Positions 1-11,922 of a DNA stretch of 64,000 bases are shown piece by piece. The notes under the pieces are model-generated. The model had not been told where the DNA came from and made no database searches. It was given only the letters and a program-made list of their open reading frames with translations. This DNA is from Adenophora triphylla var. japonica (Eukaryota > Streptophyta > Magnoliopsida > Asterales > Campanulaceae). Positions within the stretch are counted from its first letter, which is position 1. Every line of letters begins with the position of its first letter. The position numbers were made by a program, and so were the translations under genes. The stretch spans positions 1 through 64,000 of the forward strand of contig JAFEMH010000072.1 of the NCBI GenBank assembly GCA_022495995.1. The letters are read 5' to 3'.

Positions 1-789
1 GACCGCGTCCCTCCCCGCCATTAATCCTATCAAAGAGCGGAAGGATCTGGCCCAGCTATATTACGTGCCCGCACGACACATGGCCGATTGGGTCCGTGCC
101 GCGAATTGTATGTGCGGGGACCCGTACCGCAGTAGGCATGACCGCATCAACCGTGCTCGCGTCATATACCTTTGGCTGCGGCCACAATGTTGACCGCGGG
201 CACATGTACGCCTTCCGGTTAATGTCGAAGCCTTGCTTGAGCAGAGATTAGCTTGCGGCTCTGACGAGGCCAGCCGGCTCCCCATCACGCATTCAATGCG
301 GCTCGGTCGACGCCTACTATTCCATTTAATGCTCCAAGCCGGCTACACGGCTCATGTCCCTTTCGGCCATGTCCCACTGGACGGTCAATGTTCCCTCCAC
401 GACGGGACCCGATTAGATGCGGACACGTGTAGGCGGTCAAATACCAAAGTGCCCCCTAGAAGTGATCTCATTGCTTACCTCAACAAGCACCGTTGCATTA
501 CTTTATAAATAGAAGGCCTTTACCCCCTTGGGCAAGGTAAGTTCCATATATTGAGTAAGCCATATTACTCTTAAACCACTAAACACTACAAACACACACT
601 CCAAGGTATTGAAAGCCTTATTATCTCGGTATTCTTACTCTGCGCGCTTAGGGCTGGAGTTGGAGTAACATCCAACTTTGACCTTAACGGTGCTTATTTG
701 TGTTGTGATCTAGAGTACCGACAAACCACCTAAAATATCCTAGCCGGATATCCTTGAACCGCTCGACCACGAAAAGCTTGGCGTCATCG
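1..789 (+). repeat. Partial 5' LTR of element A
   Basis: Aligns with 12042-12830 along its length with many substitutions and small indels. It contains a G-box-like ACACGTGT at 423-430 and a TATAAATAGAAGG promoter core at 504. Homology stops at about 789 (GCGTCATCG), where the 3' copy has GCGTCATCA. The first 119 bp of the LTR are missing because the window begins inside it. Confidence 0.9.
423..511 (+). promoter_or_regulatory. LTR promoter core of element A (G-box plus TATA box)
   Basis: ACACGTGT at 423-430 lies about 75 bp upstream of TATAAATA at 504-511. The same pair occurs in the 3' LTR at 457-464 and 549-556 of the 12-kb block (12457-12464 and 12549-12556). Conservation of both motifs while the rest of the LTR drifts, and their spacing, fit a plant pol II promoter. 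Transcription would start near 535-545. Confidence 0.6.
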
Positions 790-972
790 GTGGATTTCCA
801 TTCTTAAGGAACCATTAGAATCTTTTCTTTATTTACTTCCCGTGTATTTTGTTTTCAAGGCACCTCTCGTGTCCTAAACAAAACAAGTGCCGAAAAGGCT
901 CTTCTTTTCCATCATCTTTTCACGAGAATATGTCTAAGATCTTTGAAGCGTTTGGTCATTTGACCTTGGAGG
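790..972 (+). other. Primer-binding/leader region of element A
   Basis: Short untranslated stretch between the LTR and gag. The sequence TTGGCGTCATCGGTGG spanning the LTR edge resembles the GGCGCCGTCTGTGG-type primer-binding sites of Tat elements, but the 3' LTR also extends through its first half, so the exact LTR/PBS border is uncertain. No other signal is seen. Confidence 0.35.
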
Positions 973-2521
973 ATGAGAACGAAGCCTCGCCTCACTGCTC
1001 CAGCAAGGGTAAAGCAAACTAACTCTGTCTTCAACGAGAATGGGGGCCCGATTCCCGGTCTGCTCACACCACTTTCCCCGGTCGAGAAAGCCATGCACAA
1101 GCTCACGAGACCAAATACGTCTTTGAAAAAGCCTGAAGCCCTCCTAAACAAAAGTCCCGAAAACTCCACAGCTCCCCCGAAACACCACCATGAACACTCC
1201 TCTCTCCACGGAGCAAATCCACGAGGAGACAAGAAATCTGGACTCCAAATCCAAGGCGAGTCGGCGAGGCCGTAGTAATTACCGACCAACAATTGGAAAT
1301 GTTCGAAATAGAGGCCAATGGAGGGCTACGGTTTCCCTGAGGGTCCCAAAGGTTCTCCCAGCGAGCTCCCGTTAAATCACTTGCTAGTCGAGGCTGCGGG
1401 GGCAAGCGGGTTGAACCCGACCCTTGGCGCGGACGGATGGCCAGCGCGGTGTGGTGCACGTAGATGATAGCGAGGAGATTGGGGAAGAGGCGCGATCAAA
1501 CCAACGTGCGAGGCCCCAGCACTACCCACGGCTCCGGCGAGGAAGGCCGTGGCTCCACGTAATAAAAACGAGAAGATTGATAGCGAGAACCACGAGTTCG
1601 TTGATTTCATGCGAAAATGTGGGAAACCCGTGAAGGCGGCCCAAAAATGTGGTCGCACAATGGATGCCTTCGGCGACAAGATCGCGCGGGCACCTATCCG
1701 AGAAGGAAGCCCCCGAGATGGATACATATGATGGTTCCAAGAACGCGAGGAGCCACGTGGGTCGATTTGAGGGCCAAATGGCATTATTCTCCGCGGACGA
1801 ATCCGTAATGTGCAAAGCTCATTGCCACTTTCACGGGCAAGACCCTATCTGGATCTTTGGCTCTGAAACCCGCTCCATCAACTCTTTCGGCCACTTGAAC
1901 ATTTTCCTTAATGCCTTTCTTTGGAGCCAGGGTGCCGTAGACCAAAAGACGAGATCTTGTCAGGTGTCAGCGAGGCCCCCTTGAATCCACAAAAGATTAC
2001 ATTGCTCGCTTGAGAAAGGTGAGCGAGGAGATAGTGGATGCGGAAGAGGGGATATTAGACTTTGCTTTGAGGAGGCCTCGCCTCCTCCTTCCTGAAATTG
2101 AATTTCGCCTCCGGCCAACCAAAAACAGTGGAGGAGATGTATGAAAGGGCTTACGCCGTTGCCTCTGCAGAGGAGAGCGGTATGCCGTTCCCAGAGCTTC
2201 AGACGAGGAAAGAATAAGCCAAGTTCGGGAGACCACCCCAGGCTGCCCAAGTTAACAACCGGGGCAAGAACGAGAGGCCGTGGGTCGGACAAGCTCCGGA
2301 AAAAAGTTGCGGAAAGCTTGATCTGGCAGAGCTCATCGAGCCACGAGCGTGATCATGAGGGCATCGAGATTTTCCTCCTCCTCCCCCATGCTCGAGAAAA
2401 CCAAGTGAGAGGAGTAGAGACAAAGTTCTGCGAGTATCATAATGATCACGGGCACGGAAGCGAAGGCTGCTTCCCGGCTAAAGAGAATAATTCGGCGAGA
2501 GAATCAATGATGGGGAACTAA
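973..2521 (+). pseudogene. gag of element A (nucleocapsid/structural protein), broken
   Basis: This is the position of gag, between the LTR and protease. The reading frame is scattered over all three frames with several stops. The best evidence is near the 3' end at about 2419-2470, where the translation reads KFCEYHNDHGHGSEGC, the C-H-H-C zinc-binding motif that closes Tat-lineage gag proteins. Upstream, a stretch at 1549-1731 gives a charged, helical-looking segment (ending near GDKIARAPI) that fits the gag core. Gag would form the cytoplasmic virus-like particle; this copy cannot be translated as one protein. Confidence 0.65.
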
Positions 2522-2839
2522 CCGGATGGATCAAGGGAAACAACCGGGCCCCCAATAATAACCAACAGCGGGCACGAAACCCTCGTGGTCCCAGAGAGGA
2601 GTGGAAAGAGACAATTTTGAGGATGACGACGGAGACTACAATATAAACTTCATCGGAGAAGAACCTCCCTCCAACAAACGGCTCTCCCTCCAAATCAGGA
2701 CATTAGAGAAGGTTTTCTCCGTCCCATGATAGCTCTCAGGAAGAAGAGCAAGAAATTGGGTTCAAAAGGAGTGAACTTGCCTCCACCCTTTTTCATTCCA
2801 CTCGGCCTCTCACCCTCGAGAATGAGAATCAGCAGGGCA

Positions 2840-3180
2840 AACATAAGTAGTGTTGATAGATCTTTGGAGTGCCGCGATATACTCTATTACCATACGTTGG
2901 TAGGAATGAGAATGGCCCGAAGCACATCTTTTTCCATATGCGGGCATGCTTGAGGGCTTCACGAATCACGCCGTAAGGGTAAAGGGGACGATTGTGTTTG
3001 ACGTAACTATTGGGGAAAAGCCCATGCGAGAAGACGGCCAAGAATAACTTTCATGGTGGTCGATCTTCCTTCCCGATACAATGCCATTCTCGGCGTAGCT
3101 TGCTCGAGCCGAATTGGGAATAGTTGCGTCCGTTCCCCACCAAAGGGTGAAATTTAACACCCGGGCGGGGTTGCTACCAT
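2840..3180 (+). pseudogene. Aspartic protease region of element A
   Basis: At about 2846 the frame reads VDRSLECRDILYYHTLVGM, matching the usual D-G-S-S-A-D-I-L-Y active-site region but with the catalytic D-x-G triad lost. At 3053-3095 a second conserved block reads VVDLPSRYNAILG, the typical YNAILGR motif of plant gypsy proteases, followed by KGEI*HP where KFPT is expected. The enzyme would cleave the Gag-Pol polyprotein. The damaged active site and stops make it non-functional. Confidence 0.65.
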
Positions 3181-3659
3181 CAGAACCGGCCCGGGAGATT
3201 CCTCAGAGCACTTGAGGAAAAAGGAAAGAACAGAAAGGCCGGGCATCACTGCCGCGATAGAGGCGAGGACAAATCGAAAGAGGAAAAGGCGAGGACAAAT
3301 CAAAAAAGGGAAAAACCACTTGCTCTCCCGGCACCCATACCGATTGGCATGCTTTCTTTCCATTCCACGAAGGTGGAGCTCAACGAAGCGAGAAAATCGA
3401 AGCAATTGGCCCTATTGAGGAGGTTATATTGATCGGGGAATAGAGGGAAGATTGACCGCGATATCATATACTCTATGGCAACAACGGCGGAGCTCGGGTC
3501 GACCCCAACCATAATCATTGACTCCTTGCCTGGCCGTGAAATCGGCGACCTCCAACCTAACGACGAGCTCGAGGAGGTGGTAATCAATCCCCACTTCCCC
3601 GAGCAAGCAGTTAAGGTCGGCTGGAAATTCACGGCGAGAGAGAAGAATCTGATCGAATT

Positions 3660-4560
3660 CTTAAGGGCAATTGTGATGTGTTCGCTTGGAGGGTGGAAGA
3701 TATCTTGGGAATCGAGCGGGACGTGATCCTCCACAAAATCAATGATGACCCATCCTTCAAAAACATTCATCGGAAATCAAGGTACTTCTCTCAGGAGAAA
3801 GAAATTGCGATCAAGGAAGAGGTGGAAAAATTGTTAAAGCGGGGATAATCAAGGAGATTTCCTACCCCGAATGGGCGACGATGTGGTAATGGTCAAAATC
3901 CAGCGGCAAATGGAGGATGTGTGTTGATTTCACCGATCTCAACAAGGCATGTCCCAAGGATTGTTTCCCTCTTCCTCGCATTGGACAGATTGGTGGATTC
4001 TATAGCCAGGCCCACAGTATTAAGCTTCATTGATGCATACTCAGGCTACCATCAGATCCAAATGGCTCCACGAAGATGTCCGCTCTGTAGCTTTCATCGG
4101 CTGCGGGAAGACTTGCTTGCTACAAAATGATGCCGCTTCGGGTTGAAAAACGCGAGGAGCCACCTATCAAAGAATGGTCAATCTGGTCTTGAAAACCAAC
4201 TAGGCGAGAAATCTTGAGGCTACATTGTGATATGGTTATAAAGACTAAGGAAAACTCCCATGAGCTCGGCGTGGAGGAAACCTTCAAAAACTTGCGTCGC
4301 AATAACATGAAGCTAAACCCCCTTAAGTGCGCTTTTGGGGTCAAGGCGACAAGTTCCTCGGATTCATGGTCAATCGAAAGAGGGATAGAGGCTAATCCGA
4401 GAGAAAATCCAAGCCACATTGGACATGAAACCTCACCTTGCGTGAAGGATGTCCAAAAACTTCAATGGTCGCATCACCGCACTTGGCGCTTCATCTCGCG
4501 GTCGGCGAGAGAGATGCCTCCCCTTCTTCAAAACTCTAAAAGGGGGAAGAGAGTCATGAA
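3660..4560 (+). pseudogene. Reverse transcriptase domain of element A, broken
   Basis: The start reads CDVFAWRVEDILGIERD (with a frame change), followed by an HKIN...FKNIHRKSRYFSQEK segment and the finger-palm block CVDFTDLNKACPKDCFPLP near 3918-3975. SFIDAYSGYHQIQMA at about 4022-4070 is the conserved SGYHQI block. The catalytic F/YVDD motif near 4215 has become LHCD before MVIKTKEN, so activity is lost. A CAFGV block follows near 4330. The order and motifs are those of Ty3/gypsy RT. At least four frameshifts or stops interrupt it. Confidence 0.85.
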
Positions 4561-4639
4561 TTTACATGGAGCACGAGTGCCATCGAAGCTTTTGAAGAGG
4601 TCGAAAACATACCTCGGGCGGCCACCTCTACTCGGTGGC

Positions 4640-5000
4640 CCGGTGCCAGGGAAGAACTTTTACATTTTTGGCGATTCTTGATACGCGATAGGCTAGCTGT
4701 TCTTGTAAGGAGGAGAATAACTCCCAAAAACCGGTTATTATGTATCTAAGGCACCTTTGTCCGCCGTAGAAGGGCGTTATCTTAATATAGAGAAGTTAGC
4801 TTACGCCTTGCTTGTATACGCTTTCGAAAATTAAGAGCCTACTTTTGCACACCCTATAAGCTGTCTTGGCGAGGCTCCGCTTAGAAAGGTTTTACACAAA
4901 CCGAGTCCTCGGGGAGAATGCTAGCTTGGTCTATCGAACTCGGAGTTCCGGATCACCTACTCCCAGGAAAGGCAAATCAAAGCGCAGAGCCTTGGTAGAT
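4640..5000 (+). pseudogene. First (RT-associated) RNase H domain of element A
   Basis: Reading across frames gives SDTAISAVLVREE, then KPVYYVSKAPLSAVEGRY and NIEKLAYALLVYA, the standard plant gypsy RNase H1 sequence that directly follows RT. A stop falls at about 4680 and a frameshift within the SRKLRAYF-equivalent region near 4830. The end of the domain (MLAWSIELG) is at about 4920. The enzyme would degrade the RNA strand during reverse transcription. Confidence 0.75.
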
Positions 5001-5089
5001 TTTTGTGGTAGAATCATCATTCAAAATGGCGGACAGCGACCTGGGAAAAAGAAAGCGGGCAGAATCTGAAGAAGTCCCAAGTAGCCTGA

Positions 5090-5345
5090 GCACAGAAATC
5101 ATACGGCCAAGGGAGCGTCCGGAGGAGGTATGGATTCTATACGTGGACGGCTCAGCGAGCAAGTTGATTAGTGGCGCGGGCATACTTGTCGCACCACTGC
5201 GGGAGAAATTTAAGAGAGCCTTGAGGTTCAAGTTCGAAGCATCAAACAATCGAGCGAGTATGAGGCGATTATAGCGAGGCATGGAATTGGCAAGAGACTT
5301 GGGAGTTCGGAATATAGAGATCAATAGTGACTCTCGGCTCATGAG
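5090..5345 (+). pseudogene. Second, archaeal-type RNase H domain of element A
   Basis: WILYVDGSASKLISGAGI at 5128-5185 contains the DGS/A start of an RNase H fold; it is followed by FKFEASNN, a one-base frameshift, and then MELARDLGVRNIEINSDSRL at 5281-5338 with the second catalytic-region motif SDS. A second RNase H of this type after the first one is a known acquisition of the Tat lineage. Here it is split by a frameshift at about 5255 and a stop at 5347. Confidence 0.75.
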
Positions 5346-5681
5346 TTAATCAAATTAGGGGGGAGTATGATACTATCAACCCAGTACGAACTCAGTACTG
5401 TGGCCTTGCAAAAACCCTCATCAAAAATTTCACCTACTATGAGTTGAACCAAGTCATGAGAGAGGATAATGTGGAAGGCGACCTCCTCTCCAGGAATAAC
5501 CGATCAAGAAATTGGGGAATTAGAAGCGGTGCCAGATTGAATTCACGAGAAAGACTGCTATAGATCGGATTCGGATAAATAATATTGAGGATCAAAGTAA
5601 GGCCCTGGGTAGATGAGATGAAGGATTACATCGAGAAGCAAACCCTCCCAGGGACCCAGTAAAGGCTAGAGCCATCGAGCG

Positions 5682-6832
5682 GTGTCCGCGAAATACCTCG
5701 TCCTCGATGGGGTACTTTTTAGACGATCATTCACCAAGCCTTTGCTAAGATGTGTCAAAACTCACATGGTCACCAACTTACTCTATGAGGTCCATGAAGG
5801 AGTTTGTGGCGGACATCCAGGTGCTCGCACCCTCTCAGACAAGATCAAATTCCAGGGATTCTTTTGGCCCACAATGAGAAAGGATGCACCGGAGTATGTA
5901 AGAAAGTGTGATAAGTGCCGAGAGATTTGCGAACATCCACTAGACTACCATCAATGAGCAAACTTTGGTCGTACCATCGTGGCCGTTTGATACGTGGGGA
6001 TTGATCTCATTGGACCATTCCCAGCTAGAGGAAACATCAAGTATCTTTGTGGTGGCCGTGGATTATTTTACCAAGTGGACGGAAGCCAAGGGCTTAGCCA
6101 CTATCTCAGGAGAATACAATCAATTTTGTCACGATCACATCTATTGTCGATTTGGGGTTCCCAGAAGCAATTATTTCGAACAATGGCACCCAATTCTCTG
6201 CGAAATTCACTGCTTGAATGTGTGAGAATGAAGGTGCAAACTGGCCTAATGAAGTCATGATTGCCCTATCCTCAGGGAAACGGCTAAGCTGAGGCCGCAA
6301 ACAAGCTAGTCCTAACCGCCCTAAAGAAAAATTTGGAGGGACGAGGAGGACGATGGTTGGACGAGCTCCAAACCGCATTATGGGTTGTCCGCACAACTAC
6401 AAGGAATTCTACAGGAGAAACTCCTTTCTCGCTCACGTATGGAGTCGGAAGGCAATGGCTCCAGTTGAGGTTGCCCTACCCTCGTACAGAGTCACGTACT
6501 TCGACGAGTCTCAAAAGCGAGGCAAACGAAGGTGTGACACTGGACGATCTCGAAGGAAAGAGAATGCGGGCATATGAAAAAATGGTGAACTACAAGCGAG
6601 CGAAGAAGCACCACGACAAAAGAGTAAATAGGAGGAGTTTTCGGTTGGAGGCTGGGTACTCGAAGCGTAGAGGTCAGGGACCCACAGTTTCAACAAACTG
6701 TCCCCGAAATGGGAAGGTCCATACGAGGTCACAAAAATAGTCAAAGAGGGCACCTACATATTGCGACCAAAAGAGGGAGAAGAGCTTAAGCATGCTTGGA
6801 ATAGCGACCACCTTAAAAGATACTTCTTTTGA
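5682..6832 (+). pseudogene. Integrase of element A, broken
   Basis: The zinc-binding N-terminus is intact in one frame (5682-5957): HEGVCGGH...CDKCR gives the H-H-C-C set, with FFWPTM between. The core begins with FDTWGIDLIGPFP and VAVDYFTKWTEAK near 5985-6090, with frame changes, and continues to GRWLDELQTALWVVRTT near 6350-6410. The C-terminal tail ends in EELKHAWNSDHLKRYFF and a TGA stop at 6829-6831. Integrase would insert the cDNA into the genome. Frameshifts near 5955, 6000 and 6100 break it. Confidence 0.85.
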
Positions 6833-7900
6833 AATCTTTGTAATTTTTGGAAGGAGTATAGACTATGTGTATATATAAAAGAGAAGTTATCATCATATTT
6901 CATCATATTTTGATGCAAAAACCTATTCCCACCGGCCTCAAAAGCTAAAGTGGATGCCCATGACGGATGCCGGTAGGTTAAAGAGCAAACATATGAGCTC
7001 CTACCTGCGATGCGCAACGATCTTTCGGTCCGCAAGCCTATATGAGTACAAAGATCCATTACGATCCGTACTCCGTCGCGGGAGGATACCTGTCTGCCGC
7101 GTGACACCACCAAGAATAAGTGGATATAGATGCCGGCGAGGACAAAGGCGAGGCCCTTGTCCCGCTCGGTGCGCGAGTCCTCGTTAGGGCCGTTACTCGT
7201 ATGCTGTATGTGACAAAGGCCTACATATAAGCCCGTTACCGGATCGCCGAAGACCCTCACACAAAACTCGAGGGGTTTTGAATAAAGGGTCAAAAGCGTG
7301 AACCACCATTAGTGGATACAAATGCCGATAGGTTAAAGGGCCGCTATGCTAAATATGCCCCTACCTCTGCATTGCGCGGACTATAGCTTCACGGCCACAC
7401 TGCATGCCCTATGAAGGTAGCTTGCCTTGGGCGCTTTTGACTTACACCACGGCTCGCAAGGCTGGGAATAAGTGTAAACGGATGACGGTGATCAAAAGAG
7501 TTTTTACAAAGCGAAGCAGAGACGAAAGGGGTTAAGGCCCCAAAGTTTGCCACAAGGCCAAACAAAAGCGATCACGAGATGAATAAGGTGACTCTCACGA
7601 AAAATCCAAGTGATTTTGAATAAAGAGTTAGGAAAACTCAAAAAATGCGGGCAAGGGCCTACTAAGCTTTTGTCCGCGAAGGAGAGTATAAAGTTTAATT
7701 GCAAGTCAAAGAAGCTAGAGAAAGAGCAAGAATGCAAGTATCGAGGTACTCAAAATTGCAAACACTCATAGTAGCCTACGAGACTAGTAATTAAGAGAAT
7801 AGTTATGGAAAAATTCTTCTATTAATACTGAAAAACATTTACAAAGTCCTACTCTATTACAAAAGGTCCTAATCTATTACAAAAAGAAGAAACAAAAAAC
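6833..7900 (+). repeat. Spacer downstream of pol in element A, with degenerate direct repeats
   Basis: No coding sequence is seen. A motif of the form GTGGAT...GATGCCGGTAGGTTAAAG at about 6950-6985 recurs as GTGGATACAAATGCCGATAG at 7313-7332 with related flanks, indicating two or three worn repeat units of about 200-370 bp. On the minus strand this region is the 3' flank of the antisense gene (stop at 7901). A repeat-rich 3' region is common in Tat elements. Confidence 0.5.
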
Positions 7901-10900
7901 CTAAGCTAGTGTAGCTTGCCCCTTGGGATCTTGATTGAGGAGTTGGAGAGGGCGGGCATTCACGAGGAGGTCTGTGATAGGATCGAGGACGGCCTCGGTT
8001 GAGGCTGGAGCGGGAGGCCCGATGAGGAAAGAGATCTCCTATGGCAGGCCCATACGGTAGAACGCGGGCAAGGGCATCCCCGAGAGAGATAGGGTTCTCC
8101 CAAACCTCGGCTCATCCACATCTGCGATAAGGCTAAGGCGATCACTTGCCACGGGAGGCAAGGAGGCCGCGGCGGACGGCTCCAAGCCTTTGACCTCATC
8201 CTCGGACAAGGGAACGAACGCATGCCGGGCAAGCATTCTTCATCTCGTAGCTACAACAGAGCCAATAACGGCCAACTCTTGTACGAAAACACAGTGGCCG
8301 CGAAGTTCCGAATGCTGCGTCCGGACCCCGGCCTCATGCTTGAGCCGGATTCTCGGCGAGGAGCCAATCCTTGAATTCTTGGGAGTTTCTTGTACTCCTC
8401 CACGGCCTCCTTGCGGACATCATCGGACGGACTTCCTCCGCCTCCAGCCTTTTGTAGGGGAGCAGCTGCTCGGACAGCTCGTCCACCTTTTTCTCTAGGA
8501 CCCCCAGGTCAACCTTGGTGGCCTCCAGCTTGCCCGCGAGCTCTTTATTTCTGGGCTCCCACTCAGCTTTGTGCCGCGGAGCTCATCCCGTGACCCACTT
8601 ACTCTTTCAAGGTCCTTCTCGACCTCGGCCGGTCGGTCGGAGAAGTCCTTCAGATCAGACTCCTTCTAAGCAAAGGCCTTGTCCTTGTCCTCCATGAGGG
8701 AGTTCAAGGTCCCAATCCTCGCTTGAGCCTCCTCCAGCTCACGAAGTTTGGCCGCCAAAATGGAGGTCTTGTTCTCCACTTCAGCGGTCGTGGTATCGCA
8801 GCCTTTCCGCAGTGCATGATACTTTATTGCTCACCTACGAGGAAAAGGAACAAAAGTTAGACATAATTGGAAGGGCGAAACTGTGAAGCCAAAGAGGACA
8901 GACGATTATCTACCTCGGTCAGAGCAAGGACAATATCCCCCACCATGGCAGAGGCATTCTCCTCGACAACTATATTCTTATAGAAGTCGGGGGAATATAG
9001 ACGGTTCACCAGCCCGATCCCCACTGAGGCGTTGGCTGAATTCCGGGCATAGATGTCCACCCCAGTCACAGCGGTCACCTCAGAGAGCTTTTTTCTAACG
9101 GCCGGCGTCTCCTCGCGGGTGGTCGGAGGGCCACCGGATAGGCCACGTAACAAATTGATCCCCGATGGGGAAGAGGATGAGACCGCAGCGGGAGCGATCA
9201 TGGTCCTGGGAGGAGCATCCCCGATTTTCTCGGAGCTTTACGTGACCTTGCCCCAAATCTCCTTCTCTGTCACTCCTCTTCCGAGAATCCACTTGGTGGC
9301 GGAAGGAATGGTGCGGCTTTGGAGAAGTAGCTCGGAGAGCATTGGCGGGAGGAGGACCCTTGGGTGGTGGAGGCGGATTCCCGTGGTAAGGATAGTTTTG
9401 GAGCCGGTCGAGGCTCCCGGTTTTCTGCTAACCACGAGAACAGTCTTATCTTTGGTTGGGGCTCCCCCAACTCACCCGCTTCCTCGCAAGAAAGATCCCT
9501 ATTTGCCTTCATGTTTTTGGCCTTCACCGAGCAAAGATTCATGGGGCCATCGAAATTATATTCTTACGGATCTACTCCGAGGAGAAGAGAAATGGTTAGA
9601 ATGCGGTTCAAAGATTCAAAAGCAAAATAAATGGGCAACGCTTATATGAAAAATCGAGAGACCGATAAGTTCGGGGGATCGCATTCGCGCCCGGCATACG
9701 GAGTTCTACAATCCGCCTCAGGTGGTAGTGCTCGTGTACCCTCCAATCAGGGTCACGGGGCAAAGGCTCTATCTCTACTCTGGGGGCATATGGGGCGCCC
9801 TCCCTGCGAGGAGCCACCCCCGAGTAGATCAAGAGTGGCTCATCCTCAACTATGGCGCCCACATCATACACGGGCTCCTCCCCGCTGTCTAGATAATTGG
9901 CCAGATATTTCTCTAAGGCACAGCGCATGGCATCAGCAGAGGAGGGGTCTGGATAGCTACTAGCGGCCACCTTCATCGGGACTGGATTTGAGGGTTTGGA
10001 GAAGGGCCAGCCGAACCTAGACTCAATGACCAAGATATCCCTCTGGTTCCATTGGTCAAATTTGTTTGATGGAGGAGAGAAGGTCCGGGTAGAGTAATTC
10101 CTAGCCTTCAAACTCAGAATGCTACGGCTGATCTGGTTCTGATAATAAGCATAGAGCCCGGCCAGGGTAGGTTCATAACCGTGGAATCTGCAAACCGCGA
10201 TGAAGGAAACTATGGCCCTAATGGCATTGGGAGTCGTGCGTAGGGGAGGCGTAGTTGAACTCCAAGAAAAAATAGAAGAAGGGGTCCAGGGGCAATCTCA
10301 GGCCATTCTCAAATTGAGCACCGTAAAAAATGCAAGCCCTATTGTCCCCGCGGACATCTGCTACTGTTTCTGGCCGCAGCTTGTCCTTGTCTTTTAAATG
10401 AACGTGCCCAAGGGTGCGGACACGGAAGGCATTGCGGTCAACATTGTAGACCTCGTAAATATCCTCCTCCCAATCAATAGTAGCCACCTCCTTGGCTTTC
10501 TTATTTCCGCGGCCACGGCCAGGGCCAAGGTTCACCTCAGCTGCTGGCCTCTTGCCTTTATTCCGAGCAGGGGCCACCACTATCTCCTCCTCCTCGGAGT
10601 CAGGGTCAGAAAAGGCATCAACTATGTTCGTTGTCTCATTAGCCCTCTTGGAGGTCCCCGCGACCCTCCTATCCTCAACCTCGCGGTCATCCTCCTCGGT
10701 CTCCGAGCTCGACGAGCCAAAGAGGCCGGTGGCATCACCGCGGGCAGAGGTCACTTCATTCTCATCCTCCCCGCCTCCAGTAGTCTCAAAGTTCAGAGGC
10801 TCCAGCTCCTCACTACTACTCAGTTCAATTGGGTTAGCACCAGGGGCCGCGGGCACCACATTGGGAAATACCGTCCTCGGGCGTAACATCCCAGGGTCAT

Positions 10901-10946
10901 TCGTGTCCGTGCCGGTGCCACGAGCATTAGTTTGATCGGGATCCAT
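7901..10946 (-). pseudogene. Antisense gene of element A: gypsy-type transposon domain plus coiled coil, broken
   Basis: Reading on the minus strand from ATG at 10944-10946: an acidic, serine-rich N-terminus (SSSEELEPL, SSSSETEEDD, DSDPDSEEEE-like), then a basic patch NKGKRPAAEVNLGPGRGRG that looks like a nuclear localisation signal, then ENGLRLPLDPFFYFFLEF leading, after a frameshift near 10240, into PNAIRAIVSFIAVCRFHGYE. That last part matches the plant family annotated as putative gypsy-type transposon domain (Pfam Transposase_28). ORF pieces follow at 9608-10111 and 8857-9201, with an intron at 8835-8913. The coiled-coil-like tail has LAAKLRELEEAQARIGTL near 8700-8760. The frame closes with GQATLA and TAG at 7901-7903. 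Stops and frameshifts show decay. The product's role is unknown; such antisense genes are recurrent in Tat elements. Confidence 0.75.
8835..8913 (-). other. Intron in the antisense gene of element A
   Basis: On the minus strand the exon ends ...CTGACCGAG and is followed by GTAGATAATC; 79 bases later the sequence TCTAAC (branch-point-like) leads through a T-rich run to CCTCGTAG. Donor, branch point, T-rich tract, acceptor and length all fit a short plant intron. The upstream exon ends in GDIVLALTE and the downstream exon leads into the coiled coil, but a one-base frame difference remains across the junction. Confidence 0.6.
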
Positions 10947-11528
10947 TAGCTCACACTTCTCCCGGTCGAGTTATTTGTTCGGGGACACGAATCGCTCTCC
11001 TCACTAGTTCAACGACGTTCAAAGCTTTGATCTCTCTCGCGGGAAACCCGCACAAACCCCCATTACAAAGTTTCTTAGCCTACGGTGATCCCCCAACACC
11101 TATATGTCACGGTTAAAGATATATTTCCTCTTGGCCTCCCACAAGGGTGGGACGAACGGCCCCCAATAAGACTTCTCACAAAAATACAAAAAACAGTGAA
11201 GGGGCAACCTTAGCCACCCGAAACCTACTTTCCTAAAAATCCCCCGGTCCGTTTACGGGCAGCAAAGATGTCGTGGTGGCTCCATCTCCTAATTCTATGG
11301 GACGGCGGGGTCCAAATTCACGGGTGATCATCTTTCAAAACCCAGAAAAATAAAAACAGAAGGGGATGAAGAAGAGAAACACCCTAAAAATACTTACGAA
11401 GGAAAGCTTGGAAATGAGAGTCGGAAAACGGTAGCACGAAGTTCGCAGCAAGAAATCTCTCTCTAAAGCTCTTTGAAGGTTTGGAAACGGTAAAAAGGGT
11501 TTTGAGGTTTAAGGGTTTGATATTTATA
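10947..11528 (-). promoter_or_regulatory. Promoter and 5' leader of the antisense gene in element A
   Basis: On the minus strand a TATAAATA box lies at 11528-11521, about 580 bp upstream of the ATG at 10946. It is followed by a purine/pyrimidine-biased leader and a consensus splice donor, TTC/GTAAGTAT, at 11398-11391. An acceptor is expected shortly before 10950, where several AG candidates exist. This is the layout of a plant pol II gene with a leader intron, pointing away from the element's own transcription. Confidence 0.5.
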
Positions 11529-11922
11529 AGGCCTACCTATACGGGTTAACCCGTTAACCCGTATTAATTAGCCCACAAATCCAACCTCGGACCCTGAACC
11601 GTCTCCAACGTTTGAAAATTCGAAAATTAAAGAAATTTTGCATTTATTGCCCCCCTTAGATGGGCGACATGTACCCCTGTACGTACCACTAACCCGTCTT
11701 TTCATCTGCCAAGGGGCCCACCTGTTAACCGGGAGGCACACCATGCAAGGGGCCACGTGTCACTCACTGGTGCCTCCCGAACGTTCCCATAGGCCCATGG
11801 GGCCAAGCAACAACCAACAAAAACGCTAACACTGGTGCTCGCCAAAGCGGCGATCCAATCCTACCGAGCTTCTAGTACCTCCTCGCTCACATCATAAATA
11901 ATCACTCGGAGCTAGGGGCCAT
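11529..11922 (+). other. Untranslated 3' region and polypurine tract of element A
   Basis: No coding sequence. The short purine-rich stretch GGAGCTAGGGGCC at 11908-11920 directly before the LTR start (TGATGAGCCC at 11923) is the likely polypurine tract for plus-strand priming. Confidence 0.45.

Noticed and set aside
912..1815. Several minus-strand frames of about 100-135 residues opposite gag of element A
   Set aside because: No recognisable domains; high GC makes open frames likely, and the plus strand has the gag context.
10398..10935. Long plus-strand frames opposite the antisense gene of element A
   Set aside because: Serine/arginine-rich shadows of the acidic N-terminal region on minus; the minus frame has recognisable domains and gene signals.
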